Shown: positions 30,839-40,272, numbered from the stretch's first letter. The stretch: DNA of 64,000 nt from Symbiodinium natans (GCA_905221605.1 CAJNDS010000343.1:1-64000), one strand, 5' to 3'. Notes: generated by a model not told the origin, from the letters alone. Numbers and translations: made by a program.

Positions 30839-31748
30839 GTGCAGCAACATAAGGTGCTGCACCAGCACGCAAGGCATCTACGATCCCAGCCACTGGCCGC
30901 CGCCAGAGAGGCCCCGACAAACCTCCGACGGGTCCAACGCCAGCGAGTTCTCGGCGCGGCCCACTCGGTTTTTCAGGCGCCGTTCTAAAAAGGGCATGAC
31001 GAGTATCTACGTGGACTCGCGCCTCCGCGCGGAGGGCACGGACAGCAGCTTCTCCTTCGACATCGGTGAGAGTGTGCACATTCAATCCGGCGCCAAACTT
31101 GCGGTGTACAAGGTCCGCGTTGCTGACGCCTTCCTGAGCACGGACCGCGGGACGTTCTTGTACTGGGAGGACACGGTGGCCGGCACCCTGCACTACGCGG
31201 AGCTCCCGGTGGGCGCGTACACGGGGCCGCGATTGGCTGCGTGGATCAGCAGCAACTTCGCTTCCGCCAGCTACACCGCGGAAACGAACGAATTGGACGT
31301 CACCTGGGATGGCGTGCGCCTCATCCTCAACGATGCCGAGCTCCGGCAGCGCTTCCCAGGCACGGCCCCCTACCCGCCGGGCGCCTCGCCCAGCAAGCCC
31401 CTGTCCATCAACCACCTCCTCGGCCCCAGCTACCTCACAGGCTCTGTGCAGCGCTTCGTCTTTGTGACGATGAATCCGTTCTCAGAACTGTACCTCAGGT
31501 GCCCAACACTGGCCAACGGGGAGACGACCGTGGGCCCGTTGGGGCACGACATCCTCTGCAAAATAGTCGTTTCGAAAGGCGTGGGCCACGTCATGGAGAC
31601 CGAGACGTCAGAGGGGCACTGGGTTCAGCTGCACGGGCCCATAACCCTGCGTCACCTGCGCTTCAAGCTCACCGACTACCAGGGCAACATCGTGAACACT
31701 CGAGGCACCAGCATTTCCTTTGTGGTTTTCCTCGACACCGAACGGTAA
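30774..31748 (+). CDS. Penton (minor capsid) protein
   Basis: An intact 324-residue frame. From residue ~75 the sequence MTSIYVDSRLRAEGTDSSFS is the typical start of polinton-like penton proteins, and the C-terminal strand (LRFKLTDYQGNIVNTRGTSI, then SFVVFLD) matches their conserved end, which in the family reads roughly F-x-L-T-D-x-x-G-x-x-V-x-x-x-G...SF. These are single-jelly-roll proteins at capsid vertices. Two starts are possible: 30774, which has a TAAATG context like the ATPase, or the internal ATG at 30996, where recognisable homology begins. I keep 30774 because nothing else covers 30839-30995. It sits between ATPase and structural genes as in related viruses. Confidence 0.8.
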   Translation: MGTLLSQMAAKLLGGGPMCESECSNIRCCTSTQGIYDPSHWPPPERPRQTSDGSNASEFSARPTRFFRRRSKKGMTSIYVDSRLRAEGTDSSFSFDIGESVHIQSGAKLAVYKVRVADAFLSTDRGTFLYWEDTVAGTLHYAELPVGAYTGPRLAAWISSNFASASYTAETNELDVTWDGVRLILNDAELRQRFPGTAPYPPGASPSKPLSINHLLGPSYLTGSVQRFVFVTMNPFSELYLRCPTLANGETTVGPLGHDILCKIVVSKGVGHVMETETSEGHWVQLHGPITLRHLRFKLTDYQGNIVNTRGTSISFVVFLDTER

Positions 31749-31769
31749 AAAAAATAATTGGGAAAGAAA

Positions 31770-32520
31770 ATGGCTGAGGATGAACCCGCTTCTGCGCAGC
31801 CGGTGGTGGCCACCGAGCCCGCCGTGGCCGAGCCTCCCGCGCAGCCGGTGGTGGCCGAGCCTCCCGAGCCTGCCGAGCCTGCCGCGGTGGCCGAGCCGCC
31901 GACCGAGGTTCCTCAGGAAGCGCCCCAACCCAAACGGTGAGGGCGACCGCCAGGTTCGAAGAACAAGCCAAAGCCGCCCCCGACTGTGGCCGTGGCGGAG
32001 CTTCCGAAGCATGCGCCTCCTTCGGATGAGCCGCCGACACCGGAGCCGCAGCAAGAGCCCCACCAGGAGCGAGCACAAGAGCCCCCGCCTGAGCCCCAGC
32101 AACCCGTGCGTATGACGCCCTCGGAGGCTCGCCGCGCCCGGCAGCTCTCGCGAGCCGACCGCTTCCATGAGCTCCTGCTCGCAAACACAATGGACTTGTA
32201 CAAAGAGATGATGCCCTTCCCCGAGCGGCGCAATGAGGCCGCGATGCTGCGGGCCTTTCACAAGCAGTATCCCAGCTACAACTTGACGCCGCTGCTCTAC
32301 AAGCGGCAGCAGCAGTTGATCGATGCTCGGGCCTTCAACGAATCGCCAGGAGGGCGAAGCCTATGCGGATGAAGTGGGGCGTGCAGTCGACGCCGTTAAC
32401 AGGAGAATCCCCCAGTTGAGATGGGCCCCTGCCGAGCGGGCGGGCGTGCGTCGCGTGGCCCGCGACGTGGCTGCCGGGCGCAACACTAGCGACTCTGCGG
32501 TTTATGGCGGCCTCATGTAA
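31770..32520 (+). pseudogene. Pro/Glu-rich AT-hook-like viral protein, interrupted by a stop and a frameshift
   Basis: Starts at an ATG preceded by an A-rich leader (TAAAAAAAATAATTGGGAAAG). Residues 1-56 are Pro/Glu/Ala repeats (QPVVAEPPEPAEPA). An in-frame TGA at 31938-31940 falls inside a stretch that otherwise reads KR then GRPPGSKNKPK, an AT-hook-like DNA-binding motif, so the stop looks like a recent point change. The same frame continues through more Pro/Glu sequence and a helical domain (RMTPSEARRARQLSRADRFH), then shifts near 32340 and ends at 32520 (GRAVDAVNRRIPQLRWAPAE). Total about 250 residues. It may be a DNA-condensing virion protein; that is inferred from composition only. Confidence 0.5.
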
Positions 32521-33823
32521 AGACATGGAGGAGCGGCGTGCGCACGGCTTCCGCGTACGGCCGTCATACTCACAGGTCCTGGGCTACATCGCTGAGGGCG
32601 AGCCCTTGCCCATCGACCTCCCAAACCGCAACGCCAGCATCCTGACTTCCAGCCACTTCTGGCTGGACGACTATCCCCAGAGCTCCGAGCCCGAGCCAGC
32701 CCCGCTGCCCCACACGACCGTGGACCCTGCAGCAGCCTACGAGGACGCCAACGAGGGCTACGATGGAGTGCCCTTCCCCCGCCGAGACTTCCTGCGCCCA
32801 CGGCCCTTCGACCTGGACAGCGAGTCTGATTTTGGGGCGGTGGACCCGGGCCAAGCTCTGAGAAACGACGGGCTGGAGCCCCCAGCACCGCCAAGCTTCC
32901 TCAGCCGGATGCAGCAGGCTGAAGCCGCTGCGGGAGCTGCAGCTGGACTGGCGGGCTCTGCCTCTGCCATTGCGGGGCACGGACAAGACCTATACAATGC
33001 AGCGCGCAGGGGAAGGAACTGGATTGACCGGAACCTGCGCATCCCGCGCACGCCCGAGGGCCTCGCGCCCCCGCCCGACGAAGTAGCTCCACCCCAAATC
33101 ATCGGCCGGCCAAGCGAAGCGGAGCCGCTTCTGGAGCGGGCGGGACAGCGAGCCCAGGAGGTGGAGAGGGCGGCAGCCCGAGACATCGAGCAGTTCATGA
33201 GCGAGCAGGTGGCCGAGGCCGAGGCGACCGAGGGCTTCGCTTCCACCGCAGAAGTGGCTGCGGGGGCCGCAGAAGCGGCAGCTGCAGCGGAGGGGCCAGG
33301 AGCGTTGGCGCTGTTTGGAGAGGCTGCATTGGGCACAGCTGCGGGCATGGGAGCAGCCGCAGGAGGCCTTGCCGTGGCGGGTGGGGCAGCGGCGCTCGTG
33401 GGCACTGCGTGGGCGCTCCACGGAGGGATGGTGGCAGCAGAGCACCTCCTAGGTTGGGGTGGAGGTGGAGGAACCGACACGGATGCTTCTCGCCCCAGCT
33501 CCGCGCCCGACATCCAAACCCTCAACGGCATGCAGGAGTTCGGTGCTGAGCAGCACTTCCAGCTTCGAGAGCAACGCCCGCGGACACAGTTTTACCGCAT
33601 GGACACTGAAAGCGAATCCGAGCCGCGGGCCCAGCCGCCCGCGCGAGTGCAGGCTCGCCCCGCGAGGCCCACGCGCTTCCCGACGGGCCTCAACCCCGCG
33701 CCGCTGGCGCAGTCCTCGGGCAGCGACTCTAGCCGCGGGCCACGGATGCAGCGCCAATCGCGCGCCGCGCCGCCCCCTTCCTTCGAGGCCCTTCGCAGCG
33801 CGAGCGAGCCGGAGGCCGCATGA
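32504..33823 (+). CDS. Ala/Gly-rich virion structural protein candidate
   Basis: An intact 439-residue frame between the AT-hook-like gene (17-bp overlap) and the capsid gene (ATGA overlap). The N-terminal third is acidic and Pro-rich. A first Ala-rich helix lies near residues 138-160 (AAAGAAAGLAGSASAIAGHG). A long hydrophobic Ala/Gly block spans about 245-320 (GMGAAAGGLAVAGGAAALVG), long enough for one or two membrane helices. The C-terminus is Arg/Pro/Ser-rich. In polintons and adenoviruses, membrane-active and core proteins lie near the capsid gene, so a membrane-interaction role is plausible, but I recognise no family. Confidence 0.55.
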   Translation: MAASCKDMEERRAHGFRVRPSYSQVLGYIAEGEPLPIDLPNRNASILTSSHFWLDDYPQSSEPEPAPLPHTTVDPAAAYEDANEGYDGVPFPRRDFLRPRPFDLDSESDFGAVDPGQALRNDGLEPPAPPSFLSRMQQAEAAAGAAAGLAGSASAIAGHGQDLYNAARRGRNWIDRNLRIPRTPEGLAPPPDEVAPPQIIGRPSEAEPLLERAGQRAQEVERAAARDIEQFMSEQVAEAEATEGFASTAEVAAGAAEAAAAAEGPGALALFGEAALGTAAGMGAAAGGLAVAGGAAALVGTAWALHGGMVAAEHLLGWGGGGGTDTDASRPSSAPDIQTLNGMQEFGAEQHFQLREQRPRTQFYRMDTESESEPRAQPPARVQARPARPTRFPTGLNPAPLAQSSGSDSSRGPRMQRQSRAAPPPSFEALRSASEPEAA

Positions 33824-35063
33824 ATCTTTCGCTACAAGTAAACAGTATGGAGCAGGTGACTGCCGCAGTCAACGACGAGTTGGTTCAATCTTTGTCGTTT
33901 AAGCTGGAGACCTCCAACGTCAATTACGTGCAGTCAAGAGCCGATGTGGTCTATTACCCTTCAAGTTTGAGCGTTTTCACGCCGACCACGAGCCGCGTGT
34001 GCAGAATTCCCCTGACCAGTGGTCAATCGTTCGTGGACGGTGAGAGTGTCAAGCTCGGCTTCACGGTGCGCAACAACTCGGCACGGCCACGCTGCAGCTC
34101 GCCAGTCCCGACCCAAGCTGCCTTATTGACCGCATAGAAGTCTTCGCCAATGGCACTCGCATCGAGGACATCTCCTATTACAACCGCTGCTCGTACCTCT
34201 ACAGCCTCCTGAAGCCGGAGGAGTGGTGGCTGAACCGACACATCCAGGGCTTCCTGGCGGACGGCGGTGGCCACGCCGAGGAGATCCCGGCCTCGGGCTC
34301 CCGCACCGTGCTCATGAGCCCGCACCTCATCGGGATCTTCAACTGCGGCAAAATGTTGCCCCCCGAGCTCGGCCTTGTTCTTCAAATCACCTTCTGCGAC
34401 CCCATTGACGGGGCCCGCAACGTCAGCGGGAGCCAGGAGTACACCATCGAGAACGTGAAGCTCTATGCCTCCCAGGTGACCCTCGACTCCGCCCTTCGCG
34501 AGAGCTTCCAGAGGATCATGACCAGCGGCTGCAGCCTGGTTTTCAGCTTCCCGACGATGCACACGCAGCTCTCCAGCATCCCCGCAGGGTCCACCAGCTA
34601 CAACATCGTCGTTAGTCGTGCATTTACGAAATTACTCGGCGCCTTTGTGACGTTCAACAAGACCACGGAGGACCACGTGGACAATTTCGAGTACCCTGGA
34701 GCGAATGCGAATCGGAACCTCAAGGGCCAGCTGCAGCTGGGCGCGCTGCAGTACCCTCGCACGGCGAACGAGAGCATCGCCGAATGGCACCACTTTTTGG
34801 AGATCCTCGCGGGCACCTATGACTCCAAGCTTCGCAACATGCGCATCCGGGACAACCTCTACGGGAACACGCAGTTCATCGCGGCCTTCCCGGTGGAACG
34901 AGTGCCCAAGCACCCGCTCTCGGGCATCTCGACCCGCTCCGGCGACCTCTGTCGCTTCAGCTTCAGCAACATGGAGGCGGAGCGCGTGGACCAGTGCTTC
35001 GTGCACATGCTCTCCTACCAGCTCGTGACGCTCTCGGGCTCCGGGGTCAGTTCCCTCGACTAG
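33820..35063 (+). CDS. Major capsid protein, double-jelly-roll type (one frameshift)
   Basis: About 414 residues in two frames: 33820 to ~34080, then ~34086 to 35063, so one small indel lies in 34075-34086. The N-terminal part has alternating strands (SFKLETSNVNYVQSRADVVY). After the shift comes a FANGTRIEDISYY-type strand and helix, and the second half carries long beta-rich stretches with Thr/Ser/Asn loops, ending in VDQCFVHMLSYQLVTL. Length, strand-rich composition and location between structural and fibre genes fit the capsid protein of polinton-like viruses, which builds pseudo-hexameric capsomers. Its ATG overlaps the preceding stop as ATGA. A second Met at 33847 is possible. A structure prediction would settle the fold. 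Confidence 0.7.
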
Positions 35064-35069
35064 TAAAAC

Positions 35070-38000
35070 ATGAGTCTTTTTTGAGTCGACCATCACCGGC
35101 AACATCCTCAACGATGGCCAGACCCCCATCACCACCATCGAGATGCAAGGGATCTCTGCGGGGCAGCTCGCAACGGTCCTCACGGCCTACACACCCCTCA
35201 CAGACACCGCTGCCAACACCGCATCCATCGGGACCAACTCGTCCGCCGTCGCGGCACTGCAGGCCCAGGTGGCAGCCATCCCGGCACCGCCCGATTTGAC
35301 CCCTTACGCTTTGGCAGCTGACTTGGCAGCCGCCGAGGGCCTCATCGCCGGCAACGCTTCTTCCATAACCACTCTCAGCACCAGCCTCATCACGGGTCTG
35401 GCGGGGAAAGCGAACCAAAGCGCCCTCGACGCGCTGCAGCTGGACGTGAACTCCAAGAGCACGCCCGCCTCCGTGGACCTCAAGCTAGCCAACCATCCCA
35501 CTAACGCTTCCATGAACAGTGCCATCACTAGTGCCGACAACGCAGTACTCGCGCAGGTCGCAGCCACCTATGGGCTGAAGAGCACGCAGGACCAGCTGGC
35601 CCTCGACGTGGCGGCCCGGCAAACAGCCGCTGATGTCGACCAGAAAATAGCTACGGCTCTTTTGGACCGGCCCACAACCACTGACCTCAACAGCACAGTG
35701 GCCCTGCGCACCACGCCCGCGGACGTTTCGCAGCTCATCGCTACGACAATTCTTCCTTTCGTGCAGCAGACGACGCTGGCATCCGAGACGGGAGGCTCGA
35801 TGCCGCCGAGGCGGCCCTGGCGGCGCTGCAAGCCGCGGGCTTCCAGTCGGCTGCCGACGTGGCTGCAACTCTTGCCACCGCACTAGCGGGCTACACGGAC
35901 ACTGCGGGGCTCGGCAGCTTGCTGGCCGTGCGAGATGCACGCCTGGACGGGCACGACACGGAGATCCTGGCCCTGCAAGGTGCCGGACCTTATGCGACGG
36001 CGGCGGACCTGTCGGCTTCCGAAACAAGTCTGCAGAGCGCCATCGATGCGCTCAACGCAGCACTGGCCGCTCTGACCACAGGAGGCGGCACGAACCTGGC
36101 CAACGCCCAGGCGTGGCCCGGGCAGACGACCTGGGATCTGCTGGTCGGAACGAACACAATTAGGAACTGGCACTTCAACGCTCCCCTGAGCGTCTCCCTC
36201 GAGAACGACAACTTCACGCTGAGCCTGGCCTGCGATGCGTACACGCAGGCGGAGGTCAATGCTCTTCTGGCGCCCCTGGCCAGCGAGTCCTGGGTGCTGG
36301 CCACCCTGGGCAGCTACTACACAAGCAGCGAAACCAATGGAGCCATCACTGCAGCTCTGGTTCCGTACAGCACCACCACGCAGATGGATGCCGCGATTGC
36401 CGCGGCTGTGGGCGGCATCGACTTGAGTGCATACGTGCCGTGGACCGGGCTTCAGGCGCCCATCCTGAACGAGATCGCTATAGCGCTCGCATCCTACTAC
36501 GACTCCGTGCAAGTGGACGCCCTCATTACGGGCGCAGCTGTTTCCAATGCGCCCGCCTGGAGCGGGAACACCACCTGGGAGCTGCTGACGGGGCAGGCCC
36601 TGCGGAACCTGCACTTCGCCGGGCCCCTGGTGGCCAGCCTCCAGAACTCGGGCAACACGCTGCAGATCGAGTGCCAGGCCTACGACCAGAGCCAGACGTA
36701 CACGCAGGCCGAGGTGAACGCGCAGATCGAGCGCCGTGGACGCGCTCAACGTCTCCCAGTACACCACGCAGGCCGACATCGACGGCTCCATCGCCTCAGA
36801 GCTCACCAACTACTGGGACCAGGGGGAGACCTCGGCGGAGATCGCGAGCCAGATCAGCTCGTCCGGGCTCCTCACCGAGGCCCAGGGGGACGCGAGATAC
36901 AACATCGTCAATGGCAACGCAGGGGGCGGAGGCATCGTTCCTATGGTTCTGGAGAACTTCCAGCCGCGCATGGTCCGAGCGCTGCTGCCCCAGGCTCCGT
37001 TGGGGGCCAATCTGATTTTGGGCAACTCTGCGACGGTTCAATTGACTTGTGATGCGTATTCCAAGAGTGAGAGCGATGGGAGGTACTTCTCCAACAGCGA
37101 CTTCACGCCCCTAGACTCCAGGTACAACATCGTCAACGGCAACGCCGGCGGGGGAGGCATCATTCCTATGGTTCTGGAGAATTTCCAGCCCCGCATGGTC
37201 CGAGCGCTGCTGCCCCAGGCTCCGTTGGGGGCCAATCTGATTTTGGGCAACTCTGCGACGGTTCAATTGACTTGTGATGCGTATTCCAAGAGCGAAAGCG
37301 ATGCCCGCTACGCCCTGGCGGCCCTGCTCGTCAACGACGTGCGCGCCAACGGAGGCGACTACCTGACGCTGCGGGGCGGCTCGCTGGGCATCGAGTTCGA
37401 GGCCTCCAGCGGGGCCGCCGTGGCCGACCTCTCGGCCAGCCTTTTCAGCCTCAAGACGGGCGTCAACATGCTGACCATGGGCCGCATCTTCGCGGACTCT
37501 AGCCTGGGCATCGCCACCGCCGGCAGCTTCCAAGCGGACACGGTGGAGCCCCTGCTTCCGACCAATCAATTCCTGAACCTGAAGGCGGGCACCGTGTCTG
37601 TGCGCGTCACGGACCAGGCGGACCAGAGCCTCTGCACTTTTGCCACGTCGGAGGTGCACTCGGTGGCCCCGAGGCTGCGCGTGGATACGGAGCTCTACAT
37701 CGACGACGCCGTGGGCACCGCCGCGGGGCTCGTGACCAACGCCATCTCCACACGAATCCAGGACACGCAGCTCACCATCACCGGCGGCTCGGCAGGCACC
37801 GTCGTCAACGGCGCACTGGATGTGCAGGGCACGCTGACCTCGGGGAGCGTGGAGCTCAGCACGGAGCTGCGGGCGCCCATGGTGCGGGCGAGGCCGACGG
37901 ACGACTACCTCACCATCACGGGCGGCACGCAGGGCACTTATCTCAACTCGGTGCTCTACACCGCCAGTGCGATTCGGGCCGACAATGGCATCGTCTCGAG

Positions 38001-38643
38001 CCCAGCATACCTGGAGCTCATCGGTGGTTCCACGGGGGTGCAAGCGCAAGGGGATTTGCAGGTGGTGTCCACCGTCAACGGCGGGGACGTCACGGCCGAG
38101 GTGCTGAACCTCGCGACGGCGGGCAATGCGCGGCTCCTGGTGGCGTGCAACGCAGGCTCGGGCGAGCTCTCCGCCTCTTCCGCGGGGGGCGTGCAGCTCT
38201 ACGCCCAGGACCAGGCCATCTTCCTGCGCACGGCGGCAACCGGGCCCGCCAACCTCATCGTGGAATCCAACACGGGCGGGGCCAACGACGGCGAGTTGAT
38301 CTGCAACTACGGCTTCCAGAACCTCTCGGACGAGAAGCTGAAGCACGACGTGGAGTCCGCGAGGCTCGAGGAGCTGCAGCAGCTCTTCGACTCCGTGGCG
38401 CCCAAGTGGTACCGGCGGACCGTGGGCAGCCAGAAGCGCACGCTGGGCTTTATTGCGAATGAAGTTCAGGAGACGGGGCCCGTGGGCCAGGCGCTGTGCG
38501 GCAAGCTCGTGGACGAGGAGCTGGGAGAGCTCACCACTCTTGACTACAACCGCATGTGCTGCGTTTTGTGGGGTGTCTGCCAGGGGCTCCAGGCCCGTGT
38601 GGAGGCCCTGGAGAAGAAGGGCAAGAAGCGGGGCCGCTCGTGA
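35070..38643 (+). CDS. Fibre protein with C-terminal peptidase-S74 (intramolecular chaperone) domain, three frameshifts
   Basis: About 1190 residues. The stalk has repeated signatures of trimeric tail fibres: YTQAEVNALL, YTSSETNGAI, YTQAEVNAQI, YSKSESDARY. A perfect-period 225-bp (75-codon) internal duplication covers ~36896-37120 and ~37121-37305. The C-terminus contains LSDEKLKHDVES near 38325, the Ser-Asp...Leu-Lys motif of the S74 chaperone, then a coiled-coil end (QGLQARVEALEKKGKK). That domain trimerises the fibre and cuts itself off at the Ser-Lys dyad in phage tailspikes. Frame changes occur at the T-run at 35075-35080, near 35785-35792 and near 36731. It follows the capsid gene by a few bases and probably binds the host surface. 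Confidence 0.75.
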
Positions 38644-38649
38644 TATAAA

Positions 38650-39660
38650 ATGGACGCGGAGAACGTGAACCTATTCCGGCAGCTGGCCGCGGACTTCTCG
38701 GTCCGCGATGTGCGGAAGCTGCACCAGCTGGCACGGCGGGAATTCCCGGACCGGCCGGGCATGACCTATGCCCGAGCCGCGCGAGCTTTGCGGGACGACG
38801 TGGCCAGGCAGATTTTGGCCCCCAAGCCCCGGTCTTTAGGCAAGAGTGCAGCCGAGGGCCCCAACGATCGGCTGCAAGCTGATTTGATCGACTTCAACGT
38901 CAACACTCGGGGGGCCAACAAATACGGGCTGATTGTCTCGGACGTTTTCACCCGAGAGGCAGTGACCAAAGCCCTGCCCGATAAGAAGGCAGAGACGGTT
39001 TCGGCAGCAGCCCGGGAGATCATCCCGAAGCTGGTGGAGGAGGAGACCAATTACGTTGTGTCCACGGATCAAGGGGTTGAATTCAATGGCCTGGAGGGGG
39101 CGCTGCCTGACCCCGTGGTGCACAGAGTGAAGGATCTCTCGGATCGGAATGCTCTGGCAGTGGTAGATAGAACCATCCAAACCTTGAAACGGGACCTGGC
39201 CAGCGACGTGGCCCGGCATGGGGGCAACTGGAGCGAGCACCTGCCTGACGCAACCTTGGCCTACAACCGCCGGCCACACGAGGCCGTGCATGCGGCCCCC
39301 GAGGATGTGGAGCACCAAAAATCCACCATGTTCCGATTGTACCAGGACAATGCCAAAAAATTCCAGCACAACATGCAGCTTACCCGGCGCAGGCAAGAGA
39401 GACTGGAGGAGATGGGGGCCTTCCGGGCCCCCACCAATGCGCGACGAAGCTTCGAGCCCCAATATGGAACCGCCAAGGACGTGGCATCCTACGACAGCAT
39501 GGTGGTCAGGGCCACCGATGGCTCCGAGACCTTACTAAAGCACGCCTTACCCGTGCCCCGCGGGAGCGCTGAGCCTAAAGCGAGACTCACCCGCCCGCCA
39601 GTACCACTGGCAATCAGGCAACTGCGAGACTTCAATCCAGGGCCTGCTGCCCCGCCCTGA
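38650..39660 (+). CDS. rve-family (retroviral-type) integrase of the viral element
   Basis: An intact 336-residue protein. Asp78 in LQADLIDF and Asp140 in YVVSTDQGVEF are the first two residues of the D,D,E triad. At the third position the sequence is NALAVVDRTIQTLKR, so residue 173 is Asp where Glu is usual. The C-terminal part (LAYNRRPHEAVHAAPEDV) resembles the region after the core in polinton and chromoviral integrases. It would catalyse strand transfer of the element's ends into host DNA. The ATG follows TATAAA directly, 4 bp after the fibre stop. The rest of the frame is open, so the Asp may be a real family variant. Confidence 0.8.
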   Translation: MDAENVNLFRQLAADFSVRDVRKLHQLARREFPDRPGMTYARAARALRDDVARQILAPKPRSLGKSAAEGPNDRLQADLIDFNVNTRGANKYGLIVSDVFTREAVTKALPDKKAETVSAAAREIIPKLVEEETNYVVSTDQGVEFNGLEGALPDPVVHRVKDLSDRNALAVVDRTIQTLKRDLASDVARHGGNWSEHLPDATLAYNRRPHEAVHAAPEDVEHQKSTMFRLYQDNAKKFQHNMQLTRRRQERLEEMGAFRAPTNARRSFEPQYGTAKDVASYDSMVVRATDGSETLLKHALPVPRGSAEPKARLTRPPVPLAIRQLRDFNPGPAAPP

Positions 39661-39678
39661 TCTTTTCATGCATGATAA

Positions 39679-40272
39679 ATGAGCTCTGGGCTGTCAGCTG
39701 CCTGTGAAGCTGTCATGCAAAATCCTTCTGAGCAAAATCTGGTTAACCTGCTGGATTGTTGGTCACCACAATGGAAGCATCGCGGACGCCAACGAGGCAT
39801 TGGCTCGGGATCATATGACATTTACTGCACCCTGGGACTGTATGCTTTTGGAGGGAACGCCCCTTGCATGTCGAAAGCATCCGCCATGAAAGAAGCATGT
39901 GTCGCAGTCAATCATTTCTTGCGAGATCGCTTTCCAAATGGAAAATGGGCTTCCCTCGCAGTGATTCTGAACCCTCACATAGGACTCCACCGCGACATGG
40001 GGAACATGATTGGCATGCCAAATTATGCGATCGCACTGGGCAGCTTTGCTGGAGGCAAGGTCTGGATTGAAAATGAACAAGGCACGTCACTGGACGAAGT
40101 TGTGATGAAAAACAAAATTCATCAGCTTCGCGGATCCTGGCTGGACATGCACGACAATCCAGTGTTCTTCGACGCGCGCCGGTTCCACAAAGTCGAGCCA
40201 CATGTAGGTCACATGCGGCATACACTCCCACTGCTTTCAAGCGTTACTCAAATGAAAATTGCAAAGAATTGA
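39679..40272 (+). CDS. 2-oxoglutarate/Fe(II) dioxygenase-like protein
   Basis: An intact 197-residue frame. GLHRDMGNM supplies an H-x-D iron-binding pair near residue ~110, and FDARRFHKVEPHVGHMR near ~170 supplies the distal His plus a following Arg that would hold 2-oxoglutarate. Between them LGSFAGGKVWIEN fits the double-stranded beta-helix. Enzymes of this fold include TET/JBP-type DNA base oxidases as well as protein and lipid hydroxylases; the substrate cannot be read here. I associate similar domains with mobile elements of dinoflagellates. It begins with TAAATG like viral genes, 18 bp after the integrase stop, which argues for membership of the element, but its base composition is less GC-rich than the rest. 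Confidence 0.55.
   Translation: MSSGLSAACEAVMQNPSEQNLVNLLDCWSPQWKHRGRQRGIGSGSYDIYCTLGLYAFGGNAPCMSKASAMKEACVAVNHFLRDRFPNGKWASLAVILNPHIGLHRDMGNMIGMPNYAIALGSFAGGKVWIENEQGTSLDEVVMKNKIHQLRGSWLDMHDNPVFFDARRFHKVEPHVGHMRHTLPLLSSVTQMKIAKN

Larger units (their letters stand above)
24452..40272. mobile_element. Integrated polinton-like (Maverick-like) DNA virus
   Basis: Eleven to twelve closely packed genes, mostly on the plus strand, with overlaps or gaps of a few bases: family-B polymerase, packaging ATPase, penton, major capsid, fibre and rve integrase are the hallmark set of polintons and polinton-like viruses. The block is visibly more GC-rich than its flanks. Two outer minus-strand genes and a C5 methyltransferase are included. 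The right-hand dioxygenase gene has the same start-site context. Limits are uncertain: an inverted repeat pair at 15648-15806 and 40360-40523 could be the termini, giving about 24.9 kb, but no target duplication is seen. At least five genes contain single-base frameshifts or a stop. Confidence 0.85.

Noticed and set aside
37111-38346. 411-residue minus-strand frame opposite the fibre gene
   Set aside because: Composition is that of an antisense reading (Arg/His/Gly/Val-rich) and the plus strand carries the fibre repeats and S74 motif.
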